From Trichinella spiralis (taxonomy: Eukaryota; Nematoda; Enoplea; Trichinellida; Trichinellidae): a DNA stretch of 57,811 nt. The DNA is taken from assembly GCA_000181795.3 (NCBI GenBank), contig CM012954.1, forward strand, positions 8,470,081-8,527,891, written 5' to 3'. Under the pieces are notes generated by a model, which saw only the letters and a program-made list of their open reading frames with translations, did not search any database and was not told the DNA's origin. The position numbers and the translations under genes are program-made. Below are positions 25,301 through 38,000 of this stretch, in pieces. Position 1 is the stretch's first letter. Each line of letters opens with the position of its first letter.

Positions 25301-25429
25301 TTTCAAAAATTGAAAAATTTTCAATACCTTTTTCTGTTGCTTCTCCCAAGCCGGATCGAGAAGACCTTCACGATCCCATTCCTCTTCTTGTTGCATGTAG
25401 TCATAATTGGTGTCGCCGTAGTATAGCAT
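13352..25429 (-). CDS. ACTN: Alpha-actinin, F-actin crosslinker
   Basis: Antiparallel dimer that crosslinks actin filaments in Z-discs/dense bodies and at adhesions. Eighteen coding exons in transcription order: 25328-25429, 22771-23005, 22545-22631, 22388-22475, 18288-18366, 18127-18208, 17927-18012, 16265-16357, 15965-16195, 15756-15832, 15240-15461, 15002-15173, 14859-14936, 14546-14792, 14041-14363, 13817-13972, 13580-13738, 13352-13510. Phases agree and total 891 residues, the normal length. Domains: acidic N-terminus ending [14 protein letters not shown], two calponin-homology domains (about 35-255; [31 protein letters not shown]), four spectrin repeats (about 275-740; [34 protein letters not shown]), and a C-terminal EF-hand domain ending YGESNL. 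The first EF loop (from residue 759) is one residue short and the second lacks the final Glu, so Ca2+ binding is unlikely. The intron after exon 10 has a GC donor. An in-frame stop precedes the start ATG. Confidence 0.98.
16358..17926 (-). other. Alpha-actinin intron 7
   Basis: This 1569-nt AT-rich intron lies between the exon ending in HAFRGAQQ and the exon starting AETAANRIC. Its donor is the weak GTTATT. Short open frames on both strands show no family similarity, and I see no alternative exon. Confidence 0.75.
18367..22387 (-). other. Alpha-actinin intron 4 (4.0 kb)
   Basis: This is the longest intron of the gene, splitting the second calponin-homology domain. Most of it is AT-rich. A GC-richer block at about 20760-20960 carries a CCAAT-type site (ACCAATCAGA near 20858) and pyrimidine-rich flanks. 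A 65-residue frame at 18989-19186 (+) has no recognisable similarity. No nested gene is supported. Confidence 0.7.
23006..25327 (-). other. Alpha-actinin intron 1 (2.3 kb)
   Basis: This intron separates the short acidic first coding exon from the first calponin-homology exon. It contains a TTG microsatellite near 23316-23333, TG repeats near 24545-24561 and a CATA repeat near 24730-24750. First introns often carry tissue enhancers, but I see no decisive motif here. No nested gene is evident. Confidence 0.65.
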
Positions 25430-25760
25430 AATTGGTCGGGTGATGGGTAGGTCTTATTGAAAAGCAAGCTTGTTGAGCAGAAAAGTCGATTTGGCTTCGA
25501 AATCACGGCACTTTTTGGCGCGCGTACGTTAAGGACAGCAGCAGAGGCAGATGATGATGAGGTTGCTGATGGTGACGATGAACAACGCCGGATGACGCGC
25601 ACTTTTGCAAAGAATAGAAATAAACATAAGCTGGCTGCAATACCGCCTGACAACTTTTTGAAGTTGGCAAACGATTGGCCGCTCTTGCCAGCGGCAGATG
25701 TTCTCCTCAAACCTGTCGAGTAGTAAGTCGGCAGGTCTTTGCCCAACGAACCTGCAAATC
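25430..25760 (-). promoter_or_regulatory. Probable 5' UTR/promoter of alpha-actinin
   Basis: This is a GC-richer block directly upstream of the alpha-actinin start. It is open in one frame on each strand (25321-25746 minus, 25457-25723 plus), but neither is in frame with alpha-actinin and neither resembles a known protein. The composition is what a 5' UTR and core promoter would give; the start site is not located. Confidence 0.4.
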
Positions 25761-28700
25761 ATTATACTATGGAAAAAGAGCAAAAGAATTGCGGTGAAAA
25801 TAATTTTTTTCTTTTCTGATCCTGAAAAGAAAATTATTCCAATCACAACGACCGAATTATTCACGATTTTATTTATTTATTTTCACGTTCATCCTCTTAT
25901 TTGCAAATTGAAAGGAAATTTTTTTCATTTTGCTAATATTTTGTTTGATTGTTGTTGTTATTGTTCAAATTTCTATCTGGGTTATGCTGAGAAGCTGCAT
26001 TTGAACAATAGTTTGCACTGCAGATGGCAGCTAATGTGAGCGAAATGCTTGCAATTGGCGTCGGCCCAGTTTACCTTAAATATTTGTATTCGGGACGGCA
26101 ATTTTGTGCCAACAATGCCAAAATTGATGTACAATTTCATTGCAACAACAGAAAAGGCGTGCAATATTGACCAACCGGATTGGTTTATATTCTTCTTAAT
26201 CACAACTTTAAGCATCTCATCTTCGGCTACTGTGTCAGTGACTTTTTATTTTTACTGTTGTTTGTGCTTGTCTGTCCTCCGTGCAATTGGTGGCACTTAA
26301 ATTCACTTTCAAGCTTGCCCATTCACAATCATCAGTGAATATCCACATTTCTGGAGAAAATATTGCTATTTAATTGTCAGAAATTTATGAAATTGATTTT
26401 CCACATCTTATGTATTGCCTTTTTGTTGTTTTTGGACAGAAAAGTTTCTGTAATTTTCAACTGTCTAACTTTGGGCAAAGTACAATGCATGTTTGGCGCA
26501 CGTTTGATCAGTTAACATTATTTTAAACAGCTGTTCCACGAAGAAATGTTAAGATTTGCATTTCCGTGGAATTTAAATATCTTCCTTCCTTGCATGTATT
26601 TATTCTTTGTGGAATTGTAATTTTGTTGTAATATATGTCCACTTTACGTACGTAGTCGAGTTTTAAATTTAATATTATTTTTTTCCTCAAAACATTAGCA
26701 TATTGTGGTGCATTTCCTTTCAACTTTTCTAAATTTGCTTTGCGAAATTAACTTCAAATAATTCCAATAATATTTTAAACTGAATGAAAAAATGGCGTAA
26801 TTTATTGAATTTACGTTTAAAATACATTAATTACAACACTGCAAAAGAGAAATAATATCTAATAAGTGTGTATAATTGATGCATGTACTTTTATTATTTA
26901 CACGCATTGAAAAATGAAGTTATTATTTGATAAATGTCCATTTTCAAATAACTTTCTTCGCATTTCAGATCTTTTAGTTTTGGTTTCATTGTTAATCGGG
27001 ACCAGCATTGTCATCCTGTCGCTTGCAAATTTCGATTTCTATATTGTTTTGCTTAATCTCACCTGCTTTCAGTAATTTTTTAATAATTTATGAAGTATTT
27101 TTAAGTATCGAATAGTTCTATTGAAGAATACTGTTTATTGAAAGCATTCTTAAAGTTAGTTTCACAGCTCTACTATCATCAAGCCGTCTATATCTGTGAT
27201 TATGATTATGCTATGATATGATAATTTTTGTTTCGCAAAGCGCATTCCAATATTTGCAAACGTTGCAGTTAGCATTTAGTTTTGTTAGCATTTTCACGAT
27301 TATTATGCGTAGACAATTGTATAAATTGTATCTACTTTTACTTTGGGCAGTTAGTTATATATAGATAAATAGATATAGATATATCTGTAGATATATCTCT
27401 GTAGATAAAGATCGTTGTTAATAATAAATAAGTTTTGCTTGTTTTGTTTATGCTAGGTTATTGTTATACTTGGTTCGGTATAGTTTTGCATACGAACGAA
27501 AATGATTTGTTTTAAAATGACATTGTGAAATATTTTTTAAAAAAGAAGTTTTCTTTTGAATTTGTATTTTTATCTTTTCTTTTTTTGTTGGTTGATGAAG
27601 TTTCTGACAAAGCTTTTAGCTTATTATTTTACAATATAAATTGTTTACAAATAATATTTGACAAATGAAAGTTGTTTGAAAATGATTTCAGCTGTTGAGA
27701 AAATTTTAAATCGAAAAAATTTTGACATTTCTCGAATTATAATTTGAGAAAAAGAATCAATATTGTACACGCTGGGTTGCGCCTTGGCTGAAACCAATGA
27801 TGATATTCCTTACAACAGCAACATGATGTCCAGGTTACGCTTAAATTGTTCACGCTGAAATGACGACAAGCTGTTCTGAGCTGTCGGCTTGAAGTGAAAC
27901 TTTTGATTTTAATAAACTCTGATTTTGCTACTTTTTCAAAAAATCATTTTCAGTGTAACTTGCTTTTATCTAGCATTTTCTCTACTCTTCTCTTCTTTCC
28001 TATGTACTGATTCATTAGACATGGGATACGTTCTTCAGTTATTTTTTTTGGTAACAATTAATTAACTATTATTGGATGTGTGGTAGATTTTGATACGTTA
28101 AGTGATATTTTGCAGTGGGGAACATACATATTCGTATTGTGAATGTACTGTAATAAAAATCAAATACTTTATTTACTTTCATCACTGAAGCTAAGCTGCT
28201 TCATTTCATTGATGTAAATAATCTAATAATGTGTGGTAAGAATGTCATTTTTCATATATATATATGTGTGTGTGAATAGATATCTTCTGTAGAGTACAAA
28301 TACATGCAGAATATGTACGTATACTTTATAGAATAGCTAAATAATATCTGCATTTCGAAGCACAGAACTAATCGCCTTATTTATTAAATATATTTACAAA
28401 TGATAATTTTGCAGTGCTTGAAAGGTGGTTTAGAAAGAGGTGATGGACGATGCTGTTGAAATGAGCTGAGGATGCAATGTTGAATGAACTGATATTTATT
28501 TAATGAGCATTTGAAGGAGAGGATATTGTTTTCAGGTGGTAACTAGTGCTTTTAAAGCTTGATATGCTTGACTGCATTTCTACGTTCACACAGTTCTGTT
28601 GTTGTTATCTGTGGCAGTTGAACTGTTCGAAGAAGTTGGGAATTTTATCGATTGTCCTGGCAAGTTTGGGATTTGATGTTGTTAGCGTCGACAAATTAAG

Positions 28701-31700
28701 ATTAAGATAATATACTTTACCAGTGTTATGTGTATTGTTGAACTTTTCCCAAACATTTGTATTTATTTTTTTAGTATAGGTTAGTGATAGGTTGTTTTGA
28801 AGATTTTTCAAATATTCTTGCATTAGCACTTTTGCAAAATATTAAAATGTTTTCTTAATAAATCTTTTTCATGCAGTTTCTTGTTCAGATGATAATAAAT
28901 TAATAACAGTTTTATCTTTATTGATGCTTTCTGATGCATTATTGACTGAAAATTTGCTTATTAGCAAAATAGCAAGTTTCTATAAAAATGAAGGAAGTTT
29001 CTATGGAAACTTGTGCATGTATGTATGCATTTATATGTATGTGGTGTATGCGAGTTCATGTAAACTTCCCTCTCTTTCTCTTTTTCTCCATATTTCTCTG
29101 TTTTTTTATCTGTTATTATTTTTTCTCTTTTATATTTATAACTCTCTGAGTGGTTAAAAGCGTTATCGATGTTTGCGTCAAATGAGAAAAGCCCGTAGTA
29201 ACGGAATTCTCTGACTGTGCTAGTTGAAAATGTGATCAAGTGATGCCATTCACACACACACGTATACATACACATACACATACATGCCTGCAGCGTTGAA
29301 TATATTCCAACTAGACTTAGGCAAGATAAAAAAAATGAAGCAAGTTTTTTATTTGCATCTGAACCGAGCTTCTTCAAAAGCGAACGTTTTTTTTAAATAT
29401 ATTATTGCAAATAAATTGAAAAGTGAATACGATAATTAAAGATTCTTCTTTTTTTAATGATAAATATTATTGAACTTTATTATTTCCACGAGATGAGATC
29501 GAAAAACAAGGAAAAATTTTATGTCTGTCTGAAGTACACATACAATGAATGAGCTGTGCATTCTTATTTTATTTTTATTTTATTATTCTTTTTTGACAGC
29601 TTTACCATATTAACCAGCTCATTAGACGAATGATTTCCTTTTGATTTCTTGCTTCAGTGCTGCTCTTTTTAACAACAATTAATTAATTTTTCATTTTCTC
29701 CGAGTCACTACTTGTTTATTTATTTATATTATATGTTAGCATTTGACGGATTGGATTGATGTAATTTCAATTTCAGCATATTATTATTATTATTGTTGCT
29801 GCTGCTGGTGCTGGTGATGTATTGTATGATGTGTATTGTGAACTAACTAAGTAACTAGCCTAACCAACTGCTGGTGAAACTGTGCATAAATGAACGGTAG
29901 AATTTGCATGTTTTTCACGTGGAAAGTTTTAATACTGGGCAACTTTTCAGTCAAGGTTATTAATTTGAAATTGCGCCTTTTGGGACAGTTAAGCTTTGTC
30001 TGTAATCTTGCCAAAACTGAACAAAGCCCCAGCAACAACGCGCTTTCTCCAACTCAACGTTGTTCGTTCATTGTAGCCTTGCCATTGCAATCGACATGTC
30101 AGTTTCTTTGCGACACTGCTTAATACACACAATCTACTGGAACGTCAACATTTTGCAAGGCGAACATAATTTTCCCGGCTTAGACTGCACGTCAGAGGGG
30201 ATGTAGCGGGAACCTGTGGAGATGGCCTTTTCAAAAATTGGTCGATTATTTTCATTTTCACGGCTAATTTCACCACCGCTCTACTTGGCATTAATTAATC
30301 ATTAATCAGACTACACGAAAGGAGTTGTGTTTAATTATCGTCCAATCGACATTTGTATGCCCATTCTTTTGAGAAGAGCAAGCCAACTTTCCCCCCCCCC
30401 CTCCCCCTTTGGCACCGGTGTTGTGATTTTCACCCCTCCCCAAACACTTTCATGTCTTATTCAATTTCAAATATTGAAATTTGCTTTTTCAGTTAATTAA
30501 TTAATTAGCATATCCCGATTGTTTATATTTTTGCTCTAGTAATCGTTTAATTGCACGTATGTAAAATCTTATCTGTTTATTAATTTTACCACAAATTGAT
30601 GTATTTTGTTTTTTACTTGTAATTTTTGTGATTTTGTTATTATTAATGGTAAATTTTTCTTTTTTATTGTAAAATTGATAAACTTAGCATAACTTACTTG
30701 ATATCATCCGTTTTATTCCTTTTTCAGTATTGTCGTAAAAATGGTCAAAGTTAGATATTTTTTACAAATATGGAATGAAATAGTTTGCTGAATTTTTTAT
30801 TTTACTTTATGTTGATAAGATGAAACATCACATGTATTATGTGTGTGTATTTGACGGAGGAGAGTATTGGTGTATCGGGAAAGCACGTCTCTTTTAAACT
30901 TATCAGAAAATTATTCAACTGAATCGAGACGTATTGGTGCATTTCATTGTTCAAACAGAATCTGCAAAGATGCCTTTTAAAGTGTACGATATTAATTTGC
31001 TGCTCCAATAATGCACGTAGTAATTTCAATTTGATCACGATGATAAGCTGTTGCTGTTGCACTGATTTTCATATTACGTTTTCCAAACATATCTTTTGAA
31101 AGGTAGCGGCGGTTTGAGTAATTATTTAATTTGACGTTTCGGTTTATGATTAATGTGCTTTTCTGCTGGAAAGCAGCAGTGCGGCTTTATTGGTCGATTC
31201 AATTTTGGTGGCTTGTTCAGTTGCATTAGCTTGTTACGCTTTGCGTGTGTTCATTTGCGGAAAATTTCTGCTCGTGTTTGTTCATGCATGTTGATTTTGG
31301 ATGTTCCTGTTCCAAATTTTAAAGTTTTCTTATAAAAAAAAATTATAATTTTTATTATTCGAATTTACGTTTTGCATTACGTTTTTAATTCAGTGATTTT
31401 CGCTGAACTTTCGCTAACAACGGCAACAGGGACCAACATTATTATGTCGTGGGAAAGTATTAGCTTTTGATTAATAATACGTTGACGTCTTGCTTAAAAT
31501 CCCCAGACAGAGAGCACAGGTTTATATTAAGTTCCTATTTCACCACTGCGGGATACTTTTGTAATTAAATAGAAGTGCGTAATTTCTTTTTACTCGCTAT
31601 AAAATATCCATCAAGAAGCGTTCTTCCTTGTTCATGATGATCACCACGAACTCACTGGTGTTGTGTTAATGACAAATTGACATCAGATTTTTTGTGCAAT

Positions 31701-32997
31701 AAAACAATTCTTTTATCATTTGTCTTTATAATTTTATTAAATTATATTATTTTTATTTTTTTCTAATTTGCGATACATTTGTGATTGAAATAACTTCAGC
31801 AACGATAGGTGATCGCATCACAGTTTACAATCAGCAGCACATGTGGTGGGACAATTTATATCGCGAAATTATCCTTTTATAATTTGCATTTTTATATTTT
31901 CATATTTGCATTATGTTAGACAAAGGACAAATTTGAAAATCTTTCCTTTTCTGCATTTGATTCAGCAAAAAAATGTGTGAGAAAAGAAAATGTCGATGAG
32001 CTTAATGTTAATTCAAGAGTGAGCTTTTAATTATTGATTAGTCTATCTGGGGAAAGGGTGTTGGGCAATTAGTAAAATGGAAGCTCGATATCTTGCTGTG
32101 CTTTTTTGTTGAAGCTTATCGGAAAAGCTGTATCACCTTCGGGCAGGTCCATGTGATTTTTGTTTTGTTTCTGCTTTCTTTTAATCTTTTAATTTTATTA
32201 TTTCTGTTTATCCCTTAATAACTAACTGGACATGGTGGAAATAAGCGAGCAGGCAGGTAGGTGCCTGAAGCTTTCAACCAACGTTTTGCGAGCAAATTTT
32301 CAAACAGCACAGCCGCCAGTTACGGGAGGCGTGTCTTCGAAGCAGCAGTAGCAGCTGCGATGAAGATTTTTTCCACTTTTAAACTTAAACATCTGTGCAT
32401 CTGCAACTTTTGGTGCCGCTGATCCATCACCTGACACGATGTACAGCTTGTTTCAAATCAATCAGCACCAATCATTAATGGTCAGCATATAAAAGTAATG
32501 TTAACAGTTATTAATTTATTTTCTCTTCTTTAACCCCCCCCCCCATTCTCCTTCACTCTTTTTTTCTTTGTCTTTAATCCACGTCAATTTTCACAGACCC
32601 CCCTCCTCCATTGGTCGATTATTGGAACATCATAGCTACTGTTTTGTGTTACATGGTTATCATCATCATCGTGTCAGGCTATCATTTGATAATCAATCTT
32701 TTCTCTTTCTTTTTCTATTAAATTTTTTAAATTTCAAATGTTACACACACCCACTTATGCATATTTATTATACTAGGATGAGTTGAAATGTTTAATGACA
32801 TGCAGCACAAAATGACTTATTGACGGTTGCTTATTGTATTGTTTCTTTCTATGATAATTTGATCATTTTGCTAACAGAAATCATTTCAACATTAACAACA
32901 TTTTTAGTTATTTATTTATTCAGTGTAATAAGCATTATATCATATGTTAGCTTTTTTCAGTTTTAGAAATTTTGAATACTTCTGTACTATCACTACT

Positions 32998-33015
32998 ACT
33001 ACTACTAGTAGTAGT
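32998..33015. repeat. Perfect 18-bp ACT/AGT palindrome
   Basis: Three ACT triplets are followed directly by three AGT triplets, making a perfect inverted repeat with no loop spacer; the ACT run extends left to 32992. It sits 9 bp from the long TG microsatellite, so the pair could form unusual DNA structures. Confidence 0.85.
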
Positions 33016-33020
33016 ACATG

Positions 33021-33023
<3 letters not shown>

Positions 33024-33104
<81 letters not shown>
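33024..33104. repeat. Long TG microsatellite (about 40 units)
   Basis: An uninterrupted TG dinucleotide array of 81 bp, by far the longest simple repeat in the window and probably polymorphic. It can adopt Z-DNA. Confidence 0.97.
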
Positions 33105-33108
<4 letters not shown>

Positions 33109-34606
33109 TAAATAAATTTAGCTTCTTATCACAAATCATACTGACAAATATTTCTCAATATGTGAATTAGTATTTGTTTTTTTATCGAATATTTGATGTA
33201 AAATTTTGTAAAAACTTTCTTTCTTCTTATTGTTTGTTATGCTTTTTTCAATTGTTGACTTCTCAGATTAGAGGAAATGTTTTTGTGATTATATTTATTC
33301 TTTTAGCAGTCGATTTAATTTGTTCTTTTATATTCACTTTATTCCACCGCATTTGATTTCGCTTATTTTAAGCATTAACTTTTATATTTTTCTTGTATTA
33401 TTTCATTCTTGTTTCAAAGAAAGCATTATGCTTGTTTATTGAAATCAATAATTTCTAATGTAGATTTATTTTTATTTGAATATTTGAAACAAATTCTATC
33501 TTTTTCCATTGTTCTTGGTCTGTGGGGAAAGCAGTTTTTTCTTTTCAATGCAACATTTACATTATTTGCTAATGAGCAAGAAAAATTAAATTGTTCGATT
33601 ATTATTATTGTTAAGTATCTTTTTTTGTTTTTTTTTTAATTTTTTAAAATAATTTATTAATTATTAAAATTATATGACCAAGAAACAAATACAGTTTTCA
33701 ATTTAGTGCTGTCTGTTTGCTTTATTTGGTTTTTATTTCATTTGATGTGATAATTTGGTAATAATAATAAATTTATTACTTTTTGGCAATTGTTATTATT
33801 TGTTGGATGAAAAATGTTTTGCTTTGAATTGTTATCAAAATATGAAGTTGTCAGTTAGCGTCATTGTTTTGTTGTTTGTGCGCGTGAGCTGAGATGTAGT
33901 TGAGTTTTGCGTGCGTCATAGGAATAATAATTACGCCATCAGCTGTGTTATAATATATATGTATATATGCTGTTATATGTATATGATGAAAAACAGTACT
34001 TACTGAAAATCAGTCTTTCATCATCTACTTTCTTATTCGATTATCAATCAGTTTACAAAGAATAGTCATGTTGCTTTTATCATAATCTTTTTAACAAATT
34101 ATGAATTCAGTAATAATAATGATAATGATATCTTTTTGGAATTTGTATGATCAATGTTTCAGCTTTTAGTTGTCATATTTCTGTGACAAATTTGAACAGA
34201 AATTCTTGCATGTCAGAAATATTTTCATTTTCAGTTGAAAGCATTGATGTTATAATTAAATATTATTGTTGTTGTTATAATTATTTCCTTCAAATCATTT
34301 TTTTCATTTCTTTGCGTAATTTATCACTTTAGAAGAAGTATATTTATTTTGACTGGCATTGTTGATTTGCCGAAACTTGTCATAGTGAAAGCAAGAAGCT
34401 TGTTGTTTCCCAATGATGGGGAGGGGGCATTTTTTGACACTCACCTCAAATCCAGTGTTGCACTAGCAAATTCTGGGATGTGCCTTTGTTTGACAAGCAA
34501 CAATATAGGTTATCAATCAAAGTCTATTTCCATTGAATTTTGCCTCGCATTTCAATACCATTATCCATAACAGCGCTTAAATTTGTTCTTTGTTGTTCGG
34601 CTTCTT

Positions 34607-34640
34607 TCTCTCTCTCTCTCTCCCTCTCCGTGTGTGTGTG
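34607..34640. repeat. TC then TG microsatellite
   Basis: A TC-rich run changes directly into a TG run, about 380 bp upstream of the synaptotagmin-like start codon. Pyrimidine-rich arrays of this kind are common near animal promoters; no function is shown. Confidence 0.8.
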
Positions 34641-34888
34641 TATGTGTATTATACAGCTTAGCTATTAGCTGGTGATTGTTGTTCTGACAGAATTTTCAAA
34701 ACAAATTTTCTTCCTTTTGATGCTATGTCGTATCCGATGTAAATTTTGTTCAACAATTTTGGTTGATTTGTTCGGTTCTGATTGGCGCTTGTAGGCTTGG
34801 TTAGCTACTTCTACTAGGTGGCGCTGTTTGTTATATTCCATAGCAGCACGGCACTGACCGTCGCTGGCAGCCCCGTTTCACACAGGAA

Positions 34889-35092
34889 ATGAATATTCTT
34901 TCGTTTTCAGTGCTATATGATTATTGTTCTGTTGTTTATTTAGTTGTTGTTGTTGCTTTTTATTTGGTTTCATTATTAATGTTATTTTTAGCAAAGTTGA
35001 GAAGCTTATGGTGTGATAATAATGACTGCTTTGATGTCGCCCGGACTGCCGACAGTGTTCATATCTGGAGAAGATTTGGACACATCGGATAG
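34889..35092 (+). other. Hydrophobic frame just upstream of the C2 gene: possible membrane anchor
   Basis: An ATG frame at 34889 encodes about 14 residues, then a strongly hydrophobic stretch (about 16-37), then a basic LAKLRSLWC segment. That is the N-terminal layout of a synaptotagmin (short luminal tail, one helix, basic stop-transfer, Cys). It is in a different frame from the C2 domains and overlaps their start at 35022. A single extra base between about 35000 and 35020 would account for this. The caution is that any T-rich DNA reads as Phe, Leu, Val and Ile, so chance is possible. Confidence 0.35.
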
Positions 35093-38000
35093 TGAAGTTA
35101 AGCAAATAGAATTTGTCAAATCAGAAGGGAATGGATTTGTGCCGGCTAGTTCGATTGATGCTTTGTCTTGTGATGAACAATCGCTGGCGGCCAGCATCCG
35201 TACGGTGTCAGGTGCGGCTAATGAACATCGTGGCTTACAGTCATCGACTGTATCACAGACTTCGATGTGCCTGCTCGACCCGTTGGCTGACGAAGCCGAA
35301 CGTCGATCGGTGCTTCATTACGACCTGTGCTACAAGAAAGAACGTACCCGTGGTCAAGTAACTTTTGCATTACGTTACGATTACATTCATCGCATGCTCA
35401 TGGTCCACTTGATTCGAGCGCAAAATCTGAAAACGAACGTAATTATATTTATTTTATCTATCTTTGAATTATGTAAATAATTGGATGTAGTTTGTAAATA
35501 GTTAGTTGACCAACAAAAGTAATAATAATTCAACCGCTCGTAGATATCTCGATACAGTAGTAGAAGTTCAAAGTAAGGTTGTGTTGTTAATTTTTAGCTA
35601 TCGTCATATTCGTGAATTTTTCATTGTACAATTTGACACGATGTAGCTATTGATTTGAACGTGCTTTGAGTGAAATTAAGCACACAGCATTGTTGATCGA
35701 GCATGTTTGTTTAGCGGTTAATTTGAAAGCAGAGCAAAAACCAAGTAGAGTATAGTATAGAATTTAACCTGTCATAAAGTCGGTTTAAGCATTCTTCAGG
35801 GACTACTAACTTATTGAATTGAGCTGTATGAAGTTGTTCTTCTTGATGATGTTCTTGTTGTGTAGCTTTTTTTTAATATTATTATAGTTGTTTTGTTTTG
35901 TTTTTGGTTTCATTGTTCTATCAGCTTCATTAAACTAGCGATTGATGCAGAAAGAGGAAGCAATTGTCCAATTCGAATGCTATTTTATTATAGAATAAAA
36001 TTCAGTTAAGTTAACGTGCCCAATAATGTGATGATGCTTTTCTTTTCGGCCACGCAAATTTGTTGCTGCTGCTGCCGCAAGGCATCTTTTACTGTTACAA
36101 TTTTATTGTTGGACAAATGAATTTTTATCGATGCGTTGCACAACGGTTCCATTAGCTTTGCAAATGTATCAACGGTTTCGCAACTTGCTCAACTTGCTTC
36201 ATTATTCGGACGTGCTCAAGCTAAAGCCGTTTGGCAATTTATCGGATGGACATGTTTGAAAACGCCTGCCTAATCGTAGTGATAACAAAAACGTTCGTCG
36301 GGAATGGATTATCTTCTTTCGCTTGACGACCATATTAGAGGGGCGGCTATTGCGAATTCTCTTTCCTCGACAGAATTATTTTCCATTTCTGAGCAACATT
36401 TCTAATAATCACATTAAAATAATTGTCTGTTTTAGTTTAATTTTTTAAAAGATTGCATATTTTTTATAAGATGATTTATTTCAACATGCATTCGATAATT
36501 TTTTTTAGTTACTCGTGAGAATATTGAATGACAAATAAAGCTGCTCAGCAGCTGTGAAAATTTTTCTCATAATACGAAGAAAAATTGATAAGGCATGCAG
36601 GTATTAAAAAAAAGAGGAGAATTTTTATATATTTGCGTTAGCGTTTGTGAGTGTAGTAAATATCATCTGTCAACTAACGAATAATTAAACTCACTGCAGA
36701 GTTCAGCTCATTTTTCTATTCTTCAGTTGTTAATTGGTGAGTTCGGTTTTTTCTTTGTTAACTAAAAAGTTTTTTAGAAAAAAAATTAATGATTTTGCTC
36801 AGGTAATTGATTTGCTCTAGTTTTACATATTTCAGAAGTAGGCGAGGAAAAATTAGCATGCACACTCTTCATTTCATTCCCCATTATGCGGATACAAATA
36901 TAGATATACAAGTACGCTGTGTGTATGGGTATAGGAATGTTGCGAATATTTGAAATGATGATGATGAATCAATCAGTGAACAGCAGCAGCGTTTGAGAAT
37001 ATGAAATTTTTTGTTCAACTTGCTTTTGCTTTTCAGCTTAACAGTTTTTAGTTTGGCTATTCAGTGAATTTCGAAAACAATCAATTTACATCGAGAAATT
37101 TGTTTTTTGAACTCATCTTTTTTCAACTGCTTTCGCATGCAGCAGTTGCAGACGTATGACGACGTTTTGATATTTGAATTCCATTTATTATTTTCTCTTG
37201 CTTTTAACTGCAGTTTTTTTTTGAAAATGCCTATACTTTGTCTAATAACATGCTTTCTGTTGTGAGAAATTAATTTTCTAATCAATCAATCAATTAGTCC
37301 ACTAGTGTTTTTTTTTGTTAATTTCAAGTGGAGATTGTTTTTTAAATTAAGTTATTACATTTATTACAGTTTACATGTTTACGTTATTTTATTTATTGAA
37401 ATAAGTATTTGCAGACGTGGACAGATAATTAATTGGTTATCATCATTTTCAATGCTGTGTATTAATTTAAATTGTTCTTTGCATTGGCACTGTTTGTACA
37501 GTAGCTAACTTTTGCAGTCCAGCTAGGTTGAACAGAAAACTTTTCATTTCTGCCATTAAGGTACGTTTAAAATGTGTACGTTTATTTTATTTTAAAGTAC
37601 AGATGTTGACTGCTGCATGTTTCTTTGCAAAAAAATGTACAATGTTTATCTGATGTTTTTTTTGCAACTCTCATCCTTTATCCAATTGTAAACGCGCGTT
37701 GCCATTGCTTTTAATATATAGTTTATTAAGAGCATTTGTAGTTAAATATATTGGACTGGTGGTAAAGATTTGATCAAATGGTGGAGTTCTTTTATAAATG
37801 CATTCCACTCTTGCTGAACTATTTTTACTTTTTAAATTTTCTATTGAACTATTTCTACTATTTTTACTGTTTCACTTCATGAAGCAGTCGGTGATCAAAA
37901 AGTATTTCTTTGAGCGTTGTTAATTCTATTCATCTATTTATTACCACTCAGAAGGTAACCAACAGTTATCATTATATGAAAATTAATTCTGTATTATTGA

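Larger units (their letters stand above)
25761..34888. other. Gene-poor region upstream of two divergent genes
   Basis: No gene is supported in this stretch of about 9 kb. Visible features are poly-C runs at 30391-30401 and 32534-32544, GC-richer patches near 30000-30240 and 32230-32460, CCAAT-type sites near 32605-32630, and a strongly T-rich plus strand from about 33150 to 34350. A GC-richer, promoter-like block lies at about 34720-34880 with an inverted CCAAT at 34781-34785, upstream of the synaptotagmin-like gene. Confidence 0.5.

Noticed and set aside
25457-25723. 88-residue acidic frame on the plus strand opposite the alpha-actinin 5' end
   Set aside because: Overlaps an equally long minus-strand frame; both fit a GC-richer 5' UTR/promoter without stops. 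No family similarity.
33174-33639. Several hydrophobic plus-strand frames that look like membrane proteins
   Set aside because: T-rich DNA always reads as Phe, Leu, Ile and Val; there is no protein-like composition beyond that.
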